Positions 45,254-55,431 of a stretch of 64,000 nucleotides of DNA are shown one piece after another. Both the position numbers and the translations under genes were made by a program. The stretch comes from Limnephilus marmoratus (lineage: Eukaryota > Arthropoda > Insecta > Trichoptera > Limnephilidae), in the NCBI GenBank assembly GCA_917880885.1, contig OU862906.1:60306665-60370664 (forward strand). Reading direction: 5' to 3'. The notes beneath the pieces are model-generated. The model saw only the letters and a program-made list of their open reading frames with translations, was not told the origin of the DNA and searched no databases. The number at the start of each line of letters is the position of its first letter. The stretch's first letter is position 1.

Positions 45254-46475
45254 TATATCGAACGTGTCATAGGAATACGTGTGCATTGAACGAGTGCGCG
45301 AAAGCATATGACAACCCTGGAAATTCAAGATTGGAATTTACGCTGTCACAGAGTACCGTGCCGCAAGCACGACAATCTGAGTGCTGCTATTGGCTAGCGG
45401 AACAATGTGCATGTGATGCCCCTTCCAAATGATTTGACTACAACGCAATTATGTCCTTTAACTAACTAATCAATTGAAAACATTAATGAAATTGATAATG
45501 AATACGTGCGGCAGCCTCATTGGACTGGAAAACACATCTAAATAACCACCTAATACTTTCACAAGGGAGTCTAGACAGCAATGATCAACGCCAAGGAATT
45601 GGCTGTCTATTTACGTCACCCCCACCATGCGACCAGCCGAGCCACTATTGGTCAATTCTGAACAAAGGAAAGATCTGAATCGTGAATATTTACGACAGCG
45701 AATTCATGTTCCGAAAAATTTGGAGCTCAATTTCGAGAAATTGGGAATAATTTGGATCAAGAAATAAACATCATCACCTAAAAATGAGTATATGCTACAA
45801 AAACAACCCAAAAACTGACGTCTATCAGTGATTGTTGCACTTTAAGAAAAATATTTACTGTTTAAAATTGTACCTTATATCACATATGTATACTTGTACC
45901 TTTTCTTGTAAACACAATAAAAATGATGTGAGGCTTTGGTATCCTAAGTTGGTAAGATCATGGCAAAAACTATCACACATAATTTTGACACAGCTGACTT
46001 CCAATCGTAGCGACCAGGGAAATTACCTAAAACAAGTACCTTAAAAAAATTAAGGAGGTTCTGTCCCCCAAAAGTCCGACCTGAGTTTGCCCTATAAAAA
46101 TAGAAGTCAAACCGGTAGGAAGTCAGTTCAAAACTATCAGCCAAGAAGAAAGATACCAACTCAAGATACCAACAGTCTCCAAGTTCAAACCTCTTTTAAA
46201 GTGTTTTAGTCAGTCTTAGATTCAGTTTACCTATCCCAGTATCCCAGTAACCTAAAAACCCCAGTCTCCCACAGTCTCCAAAGTGAAAAATATTTATTTT
46301 AATCCAGTACTCAAATCAGTTTTGCCATTATACCTAGAAGCATTTTTTGTCAAAGTAGTAAATTCATTTAAAAGACCAGTGGCGTTCCAAAATCCACTGG
46401 CGTAGGAAACTCCATTGGCGTGTCATTTTGGCCAGCTCCCTATTATATTTAGTTTATGTACAAACGTCTAGTACA
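45254..46475 (+). repeat. 5' LTR
   Basis: 1222 bp, starting TATATCGAACGTG and ending GTCTAGTACA. Compared with the 3' LTR (52707-53928) by eye, the only difference seen is G at 46405 versus C at 53858. The ambiguous base at the left edge (TA versus A) reflects the T shared with the target site. Inferred U3 is 45254-46124 and R/U5 is 46125-46475. Confidence 0.95.
46093..46130 (+). promoter_or_regulatory. LTR core promoter: TATA box and initiator
   Basis: TATAAA at 46093-46098 is followed by TCAGTT at 46123-46128, a perfect arthropod initiator word. The initiator A (46125) lies 32 nt from the first T of the TATA box, the usual spacing. An imperfect downstream-element word (AGATAC) lies about 26 nt further on. 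This sets the inferred start of R. Confidence 0.7.
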
Positions 46476-46477
46476 TT

Positions 46478-46495
46478 TGGTCCTTCGAGCCGGAT
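46478..46495 (+). promoter_or_regulatory. Primer-binding site for tRNA-Tyr
   Basis: TGGTCCTTCGAGCCGGAT starts two bases after the LTR. It is complementary to the 3' end of insect tRNA-Tyr including CCA (acceptor strand TCGAAGGA-CCA; the tRNA begins CCTTCGA). This is where minus-strand DNA synthesis would start. Confidence 0.85.
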
Positions 46496-46525
46496 CTACA
46501 CATAACACGCCTTCAGTCTTACCCA

Positions 46526-48745
46526 GTGGAAATGCCGTCTCTTCGCAGTGGCCGTAAGACCCCGACACCTTCCGAAATATCGCTGTCTAAACCTAACGCC
46601 CCGGGAACAAGCCGAAACATGCCAGTGGCACCCCGTCGGACCCCGGGCCCACGCACCGTAGACACCGATGAGACGCCATCCAGCGGAACCCGCCACGATC
46701 TATCTGGTGCGAACCCTGCCAGGAACCCTGACCTCATCACTCTTGACCAACCTGCTCCAGAATGTGTCGCCGAGAGCCTCCACGGATCCAACAGTAAAAG
46801 CAGTAAAACAACTTCTGAATCAACTGAAGACTCCCTGCGATTGCTGCGCCGAGAGATGCGCATTCGGGACAGACGTCACGCCAAGCAGACAGCCAATCTG
46901 CTCAGAGCCCTGAACGCTGCAACACGCCAAGCAGTCAGCCAACCTACCCAGGAGCCCGCACCAACCAGCCCGACCCTGCGAGCCAACCTCGGTCAGGTAG
47001 TAATTCAAACCCAGGCACCAACCGGTCCGTCTACGAACGAGTTCGCAACGAGATATGCCACTCGAGTACACACGTCAGACGGCCCGTCTACCGGAGAGTT
47101 TGCAACGAGATATGCAACAACTCAAGTGCACGCACCAACCGGCTCTTCTACTAATGAGTTCGCAACGAGATATGCCACTCAAGTACATAAGCCAGCCGAA
47201 GAGTTTGCAACGAGATATGCAACTACTCAAGTGCATGCACCAACCGGCCCTTCTACTAATGAGTTTGCAACGAGATATGCCACTCAAGTTCACAAGCCGG
47301 CCGAAGAGTTTGCAACGAGATATGCAACTACTCAAATGGACACACCAGCCGGTCAGCCTACCAATGAATTTGCTTTAACCGATCCAACCGGATACGCCGC
47401 CGCCGCCACCCAAGAGTACACACTACTGACGGGCCCTGCAAAGAACATCCCTACGGCCGAATACAGCCATATCGGACCCGAGCGCCCACTTTACAACACA
47501 GCAGGGTACCAGCATCAGCCAGCCTCCTCCGGCCAGGATTCCCCATTATTTACACCACCGCACACAGCCAATCAGACAGCACGGCACACCCGAGAATGGT
47601 TGCAGCATGGCAACGACCCACTGGCCCAGATCGCCTCGGTGATGGCGGAGGCGCTCCGCTCTTCCAGAACGCAAGATAGCCCCCGCACATTAGAAGATGA
47701 TTCAAGAATGGCTGCCCTCATCGCCAGGCAATCCACAGCAAAAGATTTGCCTACTTTCTCCGGAGATCCCCTCGAGTGGCCCACCTGGAAGGCACAGTAC
47801 GCTCAATCCACCGCCACCTGCCAAATGACTCCGAGCGAAAATCTCATTCGGCTGCAGCGCGCCCTCAAAGGCAAGGCACGAGATACCGTGGGTCCCCTAC
47901 TAATGGATCCTGCGCAAGTCCCAGAGATCATCAGCGTCCTCGAGCAGCGATACGGCAGCGCTAACTCCATAGCAAAATTTATGCTAGACAAGGTTAAAAA
48001 ACTACCTTACCTCACGACCGAGGTATCACTCGAGGACCTGGCAGATTTCTCCGGGACGGTACAAAACCTGGTGGCATCTCTCCGGATCCTGAAAACCGAA
48101 GGTTATCTCACCAATCCTGCATTACTGAATGACGTCACTGACAAAATGCCGAGTTCCCTGCGGCTGGCATGGCTAATCGAGATCCGCAAACAACACTCTC
48201 CGGCTACCATAACCCAGCTCGCTGCCTTTCTGAAAGAGGTTTCAAACGCAATTCCAAACAGTGGGATGGTGGACCACATACGATCTCGACCACGCCGTGA
48301 ACAAATACATGCCGGGTACCAGGAGGAAGAAGAGAGTGAACGCATGCGACTTCTACCGAGCCATGAGCAAATACATGCCGGACATCAAGAAGAAATCAGG
48401 GATGGCCCAAAAGAAAAGATCGACCCCATAAAACGCAAAGTAAACGAGGAACATACTTACCCTGGACCGAGCCGAAAAAGAAAAACAGCTGATGAAAGCT
48501 GTGCCCAATGTGGCGGCAATCATAAAACCCGCGAATGCAAAGAATTCGCAGCCAAAGATGTTGAACTCCGATGGGAAACTGTACGCATGGGAAGATTATG
48601 CCGCAAGTGCTTAGAAAAACACCACTCACGAAGCTGCAAAATAAACCAATGGTGCAAAGTAGGGGATTGCAGATCCCCACACCACCCCCTGCTACATAAT
48701 CCCGAGTTCGTACGAAAAAGCGCCGTGGAAAATGTCAACTTGTGA
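46526..48745 (+). CDS. gag: BEL/Pao Gag protein (739 aa)
   Basis: Structural protein that would form the particle packaging the element RNA. The start at 46526 lies 50 nt past the LTR and is the first Met of the frame in the expected place. Layout: a basic, Pro/Ser-rich N-terminus; a charged stretch near residues 95-125 (LRLLRREMRIRDRRH); six copies of an EFATRYAT repeat at about residues 171-270; the conserved Gag domain of BEL/Pao elements (DUF1759 type) from LPTFSGDPLEWPTW at about 408 to near 580; and three C-terminal zinc-knuckle-like motifs from about 659: CAQCGGNHKTREC and CRKCLEKHHSRSC (both CX2CX3HX4C), then a C/H-rich CKVGDCRSPHHPLLH. The frame ends at TGA 48743-48745 and continues in phase into Pol. 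No decay is visible apart from that stop, which may be functional. Confidence 0.95.
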   Translation: MEMPSLRSGRKTPTPSEISLSKPNAPGTSRNMPVAPRRTPGPRTVDTDETPSSGTRHDLSGANPARNPDLITLDQPAPECVAESLHGSNSKSSKTTSESTEDSLRLLRREMRIRDRRHAKQTANLLRALNAATRQAVSQPTQEPAPTSPTLRANLGQVVIQTQAPTGPSTNEFATRYATRVHTSDGPSTGEFATRYATTQVHAPTGSSTNEFATRYATQVHKPAEEFATRYATTQVHAPTGPSTNEFATRYATQVHKPAEEFATRYATTQMDTPAGQPTNEFALTDPTGYAAAATQEYTLLTGPAKNIPTAEYSHIGPERPLYNTAGYQHQPASSGQDSPLFTPPHTANQTARHTREWLQHGNDPLAQIASVMAEALRSSRTQDSPRTLEDDSRMAALIARQSTAKDLPTFSGDPLEWPTWKAQYAQSTATCQMTPSENLIRLQRALKGKARDTVGPLLMDPAQVPEIISVLEQRYGSANSIAKFMLDKVKKLPYLTTEVSLEDLADFSGTVQNLVASLRILKTEGYLTNPALLNDVTDKMPSSLRLAWLIEIRKQHSPATITQLAAFLKEVSNAIPNSGMVDHIRSRPRREQIHAGYQEEEESERMRLLPSHEQIHAGHQEEIRDGPKEKIDPIKRKVNEEHTYPGPSRKRKTADESCAQCGGNHKTRECKEFAAKDVELRWETVRMGRLCRKCLEKHHSRSCKINQWCKVGDCRSPHHPLLHNPEFVRKSAVENVNL
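47036..47340 (+). repeat. Coding minisatellite inside Gag
   Basis: Six copies encoding EFATRYAT, alternately spaced by APTGPSTN-like and KPAE linkers, so that two unit types alternate; a seventh, degenerate copy follows (EFALTDPTGYA). All copies stay in frame. The function is unknown; variable length between copies of the element is likely. Confidence 0.9.
48743..48745 (+). other. In-frame UGA between Gag and Pol
   Basis: The Gag and Pol frames have the same phase, and the only stop between them is this TGA. It is followed by C (TGA-CGC), the context most often linked to stop-codon readthrough. The 24 codons between it and the first Met of Pol are open and Pol-like (GQRVLLKIAP). It may be a readthrough site that sets the Gag:Pol ratio, or a recent nonsense mutation in a normally fused frame; BEL/Pao elements commonly have one continuous frame. 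Confidence 0.8.
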
Positions 48746-48817
48746 CGCCAGGACTCCGGACAGAGAGTACTATTAAAAATTGCGCCAGTCATATTAAGCG
48801 CTCCAAACAAAGAAGAA

Positions 48818-51800
48818 GTGTCAGTGTTCGCTCTCCTGGATGAAGGATCCACAGTAACACTTGTCGACACTGACACCGCAATACAAGTCGGAGCAAACGG
48901 CCCAGTTCACGGACTGCGAATCCACGGCGCGAAAGGAATGTGCACCTCCGACAATCTCTCCCAACGAGTGAGACTAAGAATACGAGGTGCAGGCAACAGT
49001 AATACATTCCACATATCTGCCAGCACAATAAGCAACCTCAACCTGCCGGAGCAACAGATCCAAGGAAGGTCGGTTGTCCCGAAGCTGCTAATAGGCCAAG
49101 ATAACGCTCACCTGATCGTGTCAAGGGAAGTTCGTGAATGCAATGATACTACGCGAATAGCATCACGCACCGCACTAGGATGGATCGCTCATGGGGGAGT
49201 CAACCCCAGAGATAATAACACGACCACCACTTTGGCACTACAACCAGAAACGGCCGCAGACATACAGTTGAGGGAGCTAGTAAAAACCAACTTCGCCATC
49301 GACTCCCTCGGAGTAACATCAGCCACCAGAGTCAATGCAAGCGAACAACAGGCAATTGCACTTATGAATGCAACTACCCGTCCTCTTCCTGTAGGAAGGT
49401 GGGAAACCGGTCTACTATGGCGCAATCCAGAAGCCACGCTACCTGATAATCGGCAGTGTGCGCTGAAACGACTTCTGTCCCTGGAGAAAAAGCTAGAAAA
49501 AGACAAAAATCTAGCAGTGGCCTACAATGACAAAATAAATCAACTTATCAACAAAGGCTACGCCAAGAAGTTATCAAGCCATGAAGCTTCCACCACCACA
49601 CCTCGCAAATGGTACCTGCCCTACTTTGCAGTAATCAACCCAAATAAGCCAGGAAAAATCAGAGTGGTGTTCGATGCCGCAAGCCGATGCCGAGGAACCT
49701 CCCTCAACGACCAGCTGCTTACTGGTCCTGATCTGCTGTCCTCCCTCCTGGGGAATATAATACGCTTCCGGGAAGGAAACATCGCTATTGCTGCAGACAT
49801 CAAAGAAATGTTCCTGCAAATTAAAATAAGGCGAGAAGATCAGTCGTCCCAGCTATTCCTGTGGAGGACATCACCCCATCACGAACCAGACACCTATCAA
49901 ATGTCATCGATGATGTTCGGAGCCACCTGTTCCCCAAGCAGTGCCCAATTCGTCCGAAATAAAGTGGCTGAAACATACGAGCACGAGTACCCGGCCGCCG
50001 CAAAAGCCGTACGCACCAAGTTCTACATGGACGATTACCTAGATGCAGCAGACACACCCAATGAAGCTGCTGCACTCGCCCAAAGTGTAAGTGCCCTGCT
50101 CGCGAAAGGAGGGTTCCACTTGACAAATTGGGCGTCCAACAGCCCGGCGGCCCTAGCTAGTGTACCTATAGAAGACCGTGCCAGCTCCACGATACAAATC
50201 AGCAGCGGAGGTCCGGAAACAGAGCGAGTGCTTGGTTTAATCTGGGACCCCACCACAGACCGCTTCCTGTACTCATTTCGTGAGGCAATCTCCCACGACA
50301 CGGCCACACAACCTACCAAGCGGCAACTATTATCCATAGTAATGAAGATCTTCGACCCAGTCGGCTTCGTTGCCTGCCTTACCATCAGATCCAAGATACT
50401 ACTGCAAGCAGTGTGGCGCTCAAGCATCGGCTGGGATGAACCCATTGACCCTGAACATGCTCAGAGATGGACAGACTGGCTAAACCTGTTGCACACGAAC
50501 AGCATCTCAATCCCGAGACGTTGCCTCTACAACAAACTAAACAACGTAACACTACACCTTTTCTGCGATGCATCGGAGCAAGCTTGCTGTGCCGTGGCCT
50601 ACTTCACCGAAAAAATAGATAGATCCTTACGAGTAACATTCCTTGCAAGTAAATGCAAGGTAGCGCCACTGAAGCCTCTCTCCATTCCACGCCTCGAGCT
50701 TCAAGCCGCCCTCATAGCAGCCAGACTAGCCCAGACGATCCAAAAAGAAAGCAAAGCCCTGATATCCCGCACCTGCTTCTGGACAGACTCCACAACTGTA
50801 CTATGCTGGTTACGCACCGACCCACGCTCCTACTCAACCTTTGTGGCAAACCGATTGGGCGAAATAGACGAACTAACCAACATACCCGACTGGAAATGGG
50901 TACCCACAAAACTCAATCCCGCTGACATAGGAACGCGAGACTTAGAGGTGCCAGACTTAACACCAGAAGGAAGATGGTTTACTGGCCCAGCCTTTCTCAC
51001 TTCCCCGGAGGGTGCGTGGCCAAAAGAACGGGCACCCGCCCAAAGGCCTGATGACCTGACACTAGAAGTCAAACCTCACTACGTTGGCCTTGTGTCCACC
51101 AGGGGCGAAGCACTCCCATCAGTAGAGCGGTTCTCCTCATGGCATCGGCTGATTCGCTCCACAGCTTGGATCCTCCGATTTATCAGACGATGCAAGATGG
51201 GGCCCAATAAACCAGTAGAAGGCCCACTACTAGCCGAGGAGATAAAAGCAGCAGAACACAGATGGATCAAAAGGTCCCAGGAAAACGCTTTTACAACTGA
51301 TCTACACATCATCCGACAAGGTAAAAAACTGCCTGCTGGCAGCCGCCTCAACTCCCTGAACCCCTTCTTTGGACCAGATGACCTACTACGAATGGGGACC
51401 CGACTACAAGCCTTGGAAAGAACAAAGATTGTGGCCCGAACTCCCATAATACTGGACGGCGACGAACCCTACACTCGACTTCTGATCAGTCACTACCACA
51501 AAAAGGCGGATCATCCTAGTACTGAGAAAACAGTAGCAGAAATACGCAATCATTTCTTCATAATACGACTACGCACAACAAGCAGGAAGATAACGCACGC
51601 CTGCCCCACTTGCTTCATACGACGCAGCAAACCGACTCCACCTCTGATGGGCGCATTACCACCACCCCGCCTGATGCATCACGTCCGCCCATTCACACAC
51701 TGCGGGCTTGATTATTTCGGCCCTATGGCTATCACGGTCGGTAGGCATCGAGAAAAACGATATGGAGCCATCTTCACCTGCCTCTCGACACGCGCCATTC

Positions 51801-52675
51801 ACCTAGAACTAGCCGCTTCACTGACTGCTGACTCGGCCATCATGGCCCTACAAAGAATGACCGCCCGCAGAGGACAACCAGCAGCCATATACTCGGATAA
51901 CGGGACAAACTTTCACGGAGCTGACACCGAGATGAGGGACGCCCTGCTGTCAATAAGTCAAGACGCCAGAATGATTGACGCAATAGCTACCCAGGGCATC
52001 GAGTGGCACTTCATACCACCACTAAGTCCGCACATGGGGGGAGCTTGGGAAAGATTAGTACGATCAGTAAAGAAAGCCCTAAGCGCTACACTAAAGGAAA
52101 GAGCAGCAAAAGAAGAAACGCTACGCACCGCACTTGCAGAAGCTGAGTTTGTGGTAAATAATCGTCCACTCACCCACATTTCAGTTGACCCACGTGATGA
52201 AGAACCTTTAACACCCAACCACTTTTTGCTAGGGTCAGCCGGGAAGCGCCCCCAATTATCCTTCTACGACAAAAAAGAAGAGGAAACATGCCTACGCCGC
52301 CAGTGGCGCATCGGACAACAACTTGCAGACACCTTCTGGAGGCGATGGCTGCGGGAATACCTACCTACCATGGCTTTCCGGCAAAAATGGCACCATCCAA
52401 CTACACCAATTAAGAAGGATGACCTAGTGATCATCATGGACCCAGCACTGCCTCGAAACAGTTGGCCACGTGGCCGTATCATCGAAGCAATACCTGCAGC
52501 TGATGGACAAGTCAGAACTGCCCGGATCCAAACCAGCACTGGGATATACGTAAGGCCGGCAGTCAAAATCGCCGTCATTCTGCCTGCCACGCCAGCAACT
52601 GATGAAACTGTACCCTCTGCGAAGACACCCGATTCAAAACTCAGACATCGGAAAAGGACACGCCCGACGAAGTAG
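48818..52675 (+). CDS. pol: BEL/Pao Pol polyprotein: protease, RT, RNase H, integrase (1285+ aa)
   Basis: Enzymes for copying the element RNA and inserting the DNA. Positions count from the first Met (48818), but the real product probably begins upstream in phase with Gag. Aspartic protease: FALLDEGSTVTLVD at residues 4-17, with the LLIGQDN and TALGWIAHG landmarks to about 125. RT: IRVVFDAASRCRG (about 285), IAADIKEMFLQIKI (about 325) and the catalytic YMDDY at 403. RNase H: LFCDASEQ (about 582), LELQAAL (about 627), FWTDSTT (about 656). Integrase: zinc finger HYHKKADH ... CPTC (892-929) and catalytic D965 (GLDYFGP), D1027 (SDNGTNFHG) and E1078 (WERLVRSVKKAL). A DUF5641-like C-terminal tail starts near 1130 (LTPNHFLLG). 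All catalytic residues checked are present and no stop or shift was seen. Confidence 0.97.
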   Translation: MSVFALLDEGSTVTLVDTDTAIQVGANGPVHGLRIHGAKGMCTSDNLSQRVRLRIRGAGNSNTFHISASTISNLNLPEQQIQGRSVVPKLLIGQDNAHLIVSREVRECNDTTRIASRTALGWIAHGGVNPRDNNTTTTLALQPETAADIQLRELVKTNFAIDSLGVTSATRVNASEQQAIALMNATTRPLPVGRWETGLLWRNPEATLPDNRQCALKRLLSLEKKLEKDKNLAVAYNDKINQLINKGYAKKLSSHEASTTTPRKWYLPYFAVINPNKPGKIRVVFDAASRCRGTSLNDQLLTGPDLLSSLLGNIIRFREGNIAIAADIKEMFLQIKIRREDQSSQLFLWRTSPHHEPDTYQMSSMMFGATCSPSSAQFVRNKVAETYEHEYPAAAKAVRTKFYMDDYLDAADTPNEAAALAQSVSALLAKGGFHLTNWASNSPAALASVPIEDRASSTIQISSGGPETERVLGLIWDPTTDRFLYSFREAISHDTATQPTKRQLLSIVMKIFDPVGFVACLTIRSKILLQAVWRSSIGWDEPIDPEHAQRWTDWLNLLHTNSISIPRRCLYNKLNNVTLHLFCDASEQACCAVAYFTEKIDRSLRVTFLASKCKVAPLKPLSIPRLELQAALIAARLAQTIQKESKALISRTCFWTDSTTVLCWLRTDPRSYSTFVANRLGEIDELTNIPDWKWVPTKLNPADIGTRDLEVPDLTPEGRWFTGPAFLTSPEGAWPKERAPAQRPDDLTLEVKPHYVGLVSTRGEALPSVERFSSWHRLIRSTAWILRFIRRCKMGPNKPVEGPLLAEEIKAAEHRWIKRSQENAFTTDLHIIRQGKKLPAGSRLNSLNPFFGPDDLLRMGTRLQALERTKIVARTPIILDGDEPYTRLLISHYHKKADHPSTEKTVAEIRNHFFIIRLRTTSRKITHACPTCFIRRSKPTPPLMGALPPPRLMHHVRPFTHCGLDYFGPMAITVGRHREKRYGAIFTCLSTRAIHLELAASLTADSAIMALQRMTARRGQPAAIYSDNGTNFHGADTEMRDALLSISQDARMIDAIATQGIEWHFIPPLSPHMGGAWERLVRSVKKALSATLKERAAKEETLRTALAEAEFVVNNRPLTHISVDPRDEEPLTPNHFLLGSAGKRPQLSFYDKKEEETCLRRQWRIGQQLADTFWRRWLREYLPTMAFRQKWHHPTTPIKKDDLVIIMDPALPRNSWPRGRIIEAIPAADGQVRTARIQTSTGIYVRPAVKIAVILPATPATDETVPSAKTPDSKLRHRKRTRPTK

Positions 52676-52698
52676 CTGAGCACAGTCGAGACTGCACT

Positions 52699-52706
52699 GA
52701 GGGGAG
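52699..52706 (+). promoter_or_regulatory. Polypurine tract
   Basis: GAGGGGAG directly abuts the first base of the 3' LTR, the place where plus-strand DNA synthesis is primed. Its position supports 52707 as the LTR start. Confidence 0.85.
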
Positions 52707-53928
52707 TATATCGAACGTGTCATAGGAATACGTGTGCATTGAACGAGTGCGCGAAAGCATATGACAACCCTGGAAATTCAAGATTGGAATTTACGCTGTC
52801 ACAGAGTACCGTGCCGCAAGCACGACAATCTGAGTGCTGCTATTGGCTAGCGGAACAATGTGCATGTGATGCCCCTTCCAAATGATTTGACTACAACGCA
52901 ATTATGTCCTTTAACTAACTAATCAATTGAAAACATTAATGAAATTGATAATGAATACGTGCGGCAGCCTCATTGGACTGGAAAACACATCTAAATAACC
53001 ACCTAATACTTTCACAAGGGAGTCTAGACAGCAATGATCAACGCCAAGGAATTGGCTGTCTATTTACGTCACCCCCACCATGCGACCAGCCGAGCCACTA
53101 TTGGTCAATTCTGAACAAAGGAAAGATCTGAATCGTGAATATTTACGACAGCGAATTCATGTTCCGAAAAATTTGGAGCTCAATTTCGAGAAATTGGGAA
53201 TAATTTGGATCAAGAAATAAACATCATCACCTAAAAATGAGTATATGCTACAAAAACAACCCAAAAACTGACGTCTATCAGTGATTGTTGCACTTTAAGA
53301 AAAATATTTACTGTTTAAAATTGTACCTTATATCACATATGTATACTTGTACCTTTTCTTGTAAACACAATAAAAATGATGTGAGGCTTTGGTATCCTAA
53401 GTTGGTAAGATCATGGCAAAAACTATCACACATAATTTTGACACAGCTGACTTCCAATCGTAGCGACCAGGGAAATTACCTAAAACAAGTACCTTAAAAA
53501 AATTAAGGAGGTTCTGTCCCCCAAAAGTCCGACCTGAGTTTGCCCTATAAAAATAGAAGTCAAACCGGTAGGAAGTCAGTTCAAAACTATCAGCCAAGAA
53601 GAAAGATACCAACTCAAGATACCAACAGTCTCCAAGTTCAAACCTCTTTTAAAGTGTTTTAGTCAGTCTTAGATTCAGTTTACCTATCCCAGTATCCCAG
53701 TAACCTAAAAACCCCAGTCTCCCACAGTCTCCAAAGTGAAAAATATTTATTTTAATCCAGTACTCAAATCAGTTTTGCCATTATACCTAGAAGCATTTTT
53801 TGTCAAAGTAGTAAATTCATTTAAAAGACCAGTGGCGTTCCAAAATCCACTGGCGTACGAAACTCCATTGGCGTGTCATTTTGGCCAGCTCCCTATTATA
53901 TTTAGTTTATGTACAAACGTCTAGTACA
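52707..53928 (+). repeat. 3' LTR
   Basis: 1222 bp, same as the 5' LTR apart from one base (C at 53858). It carries the same TATA box and initiator at 53546 and 53576, so it could drive transcription into the right flank. Confidence 0.95.
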
Positions 53929-54122
53929 GTTACTAATAATTATTAGACAGTAAATAACGATAAAAACCTTTTTAATTAAAAAATTCAATTATTTCTACTG
54001 GCAATCTTATGTGTTGGGCCTTCTAAACACCTAATATTTATTATTCTTACAAACAATTTGTCATTTTATTCAAGGCCAAAAATTTTATAATAAGTTCAAA
54101 ATTATCCCTAAATAAGTAGTAT

Positions 54123-54698
54123 CATTAAGGGCATTTAACCAGCCAGCGGCCGAAAATCCACATTTCGTCAAAAGATGTTCTTACAATCGTACAGGGCGGT
54201 TCCAATGAGAAAGATAAATTATTCTCCCTACCAGCTTTTTACTATTATAACTCAATATCGATTTTATTCCATTTCAAATTTGCTTTAATTTATACCTACG
54301 TCCTACATCCAAAAATGCTGAAAGACGTGATGATAAAACTATTAAAATTAAGTATTTTTTGTAATTATTTTTTGATCATAAGTTTTTATCATTTTTCAAT
54401 AATGTCTAAGCAAAATAAGAATGTAAAAAAAATCTGAAATGTATTAGTTTGTAAGTTCGCAAATAAATACTCAAACGGACCAATTTTCGTCAAGAAACAC
54501 AATGTACGTAAGTATATATTTTTTAATGATTTTATTTAAATTAAAATGAAAATTCTGAAACATGCGTTTACCAGATAATGTATTGATTTATTTTACTGCA
54601 TATGATTTGAAATGGTTGTTATATAATACAAAAATTTTTTGAAAATTTAACAAATCTGCCAAACGACCTATGGTATAACCTTTTTATACTAAAAATAA
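54123..54698 (-). repeat. Dispersed repeat D1 (copy 2)
   Basis: Reverse-complement match to 12977-13545, with landmarks CCAGCCAGCGGCCGAAAATC, ACCAATTTTCGTCAAGAAAC and AAATCTGCCAAACGACCTAT. It lies about 190 bp right of the BEL/Pao insertion and is not part of it. Confidence 0.7.
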
Positions 54699-54829
54699 AC
54701 ATTTTTTCTCAACATTTAAAACACGCGTTTACTAGATAAAAAAACAATCTTTCGAAATCAATTTACATTTTTTTGTGGAAAAGAGTCAATACGTCTAAAA
54801 TCTGATTTAAAAATTACATATTTCTGGTT

Positions 54830-55400
54830 TTCTCTAGTATATTAAGTGGGACATGTATATTAAGTGGGACAATTCCCGTGAATTTAATAAAAAATATTTA
54901 TATTTTTTATTTTGGTTTGGTATCAACTTAAATTTATTTATCGATTGTAAAAAAACGCTGAGTAGAAAAAAATAATGAAAAATAAGTATAAAAAATAACG
55001 GTAAAAACGTACCCACGTTTTTTTGTACGACAAATTATTCATCGTGTTTAGAACAAGACTTCTCTTTCTGACACTCTTAATATTCGGGAAGTTAATTATG
55101 TAAAAAAGTCTTAAGGCTATGTAAAGAGAAAATTCTTTCAATAGCACCATTCCTCTTATCATGGTAGAACTATGCTGTGCTAAAACATCTGTTCTGATGA
55201 TAAATCCCACTAGTTTGATGCAAACCGGAGAAATCCATAATATGTGGTCCTGGAACGTTAGTTTGGGATCAAAGACGATTTCTAGATATTTAACTATATT
55301 GACTCGATGCAATGTTTGCCCTTTATTATGTATTAAAAAACTATGGACTTCTGGTAGCAGGTATAGTTCATCGTTACACATTTTTTTAATGTACAATCCA
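54830..55400 (-). pseudogene. LINE reverse transcriptase fragment, minus strand
   Basis: The minus-strand frame 55396-54938 reads VNIVKYLEIVFDPKLTFQDH, a match to the RT thumb region (KYLGV-D-L-W--H in related LINEs), followed by IKLVGFIIRT and AQHSSTMIRGMVLLKE. A terminal KTWVRFYRYF stretch and AT-rich tail follow. Palm motif absent; the 5' side is cut by the repeat at 55432. Confidence 0.65.
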
Positions 55401-55431
55401 AATTTGCAAATATTTACATCTTCCCAAAGGC

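Larger units (their letters stand above)
45249..53933 (+). mobile_element. Complete BEL/Pao LTR retrotransposon with target duplication
   Basis: GTTAC is duplicated at 45249-45253 and 53929-53933. Between these lie 5' LTR, tRNA-Tyr primer site, Gag, Pol (protease, RT, RNase H, integrase), polypurine tract and 3' LTR, in the order of BEL/Pao elements (Belpaoviridae). Total element length is 8675 bp. Codon use is richer in GC than the flanks. Everything needed for retrotransposition appears present, apart from one in-frame UGA between Gag and Pol. Confidence 0.97.

Noticed and set aside
46519..52683. Long antisense and alternate-phase frames within the BEL/Pao element
   Set aside because: They overlap Gag and Pol, lack domains, and reflect the GC-richer codon use of those genes.
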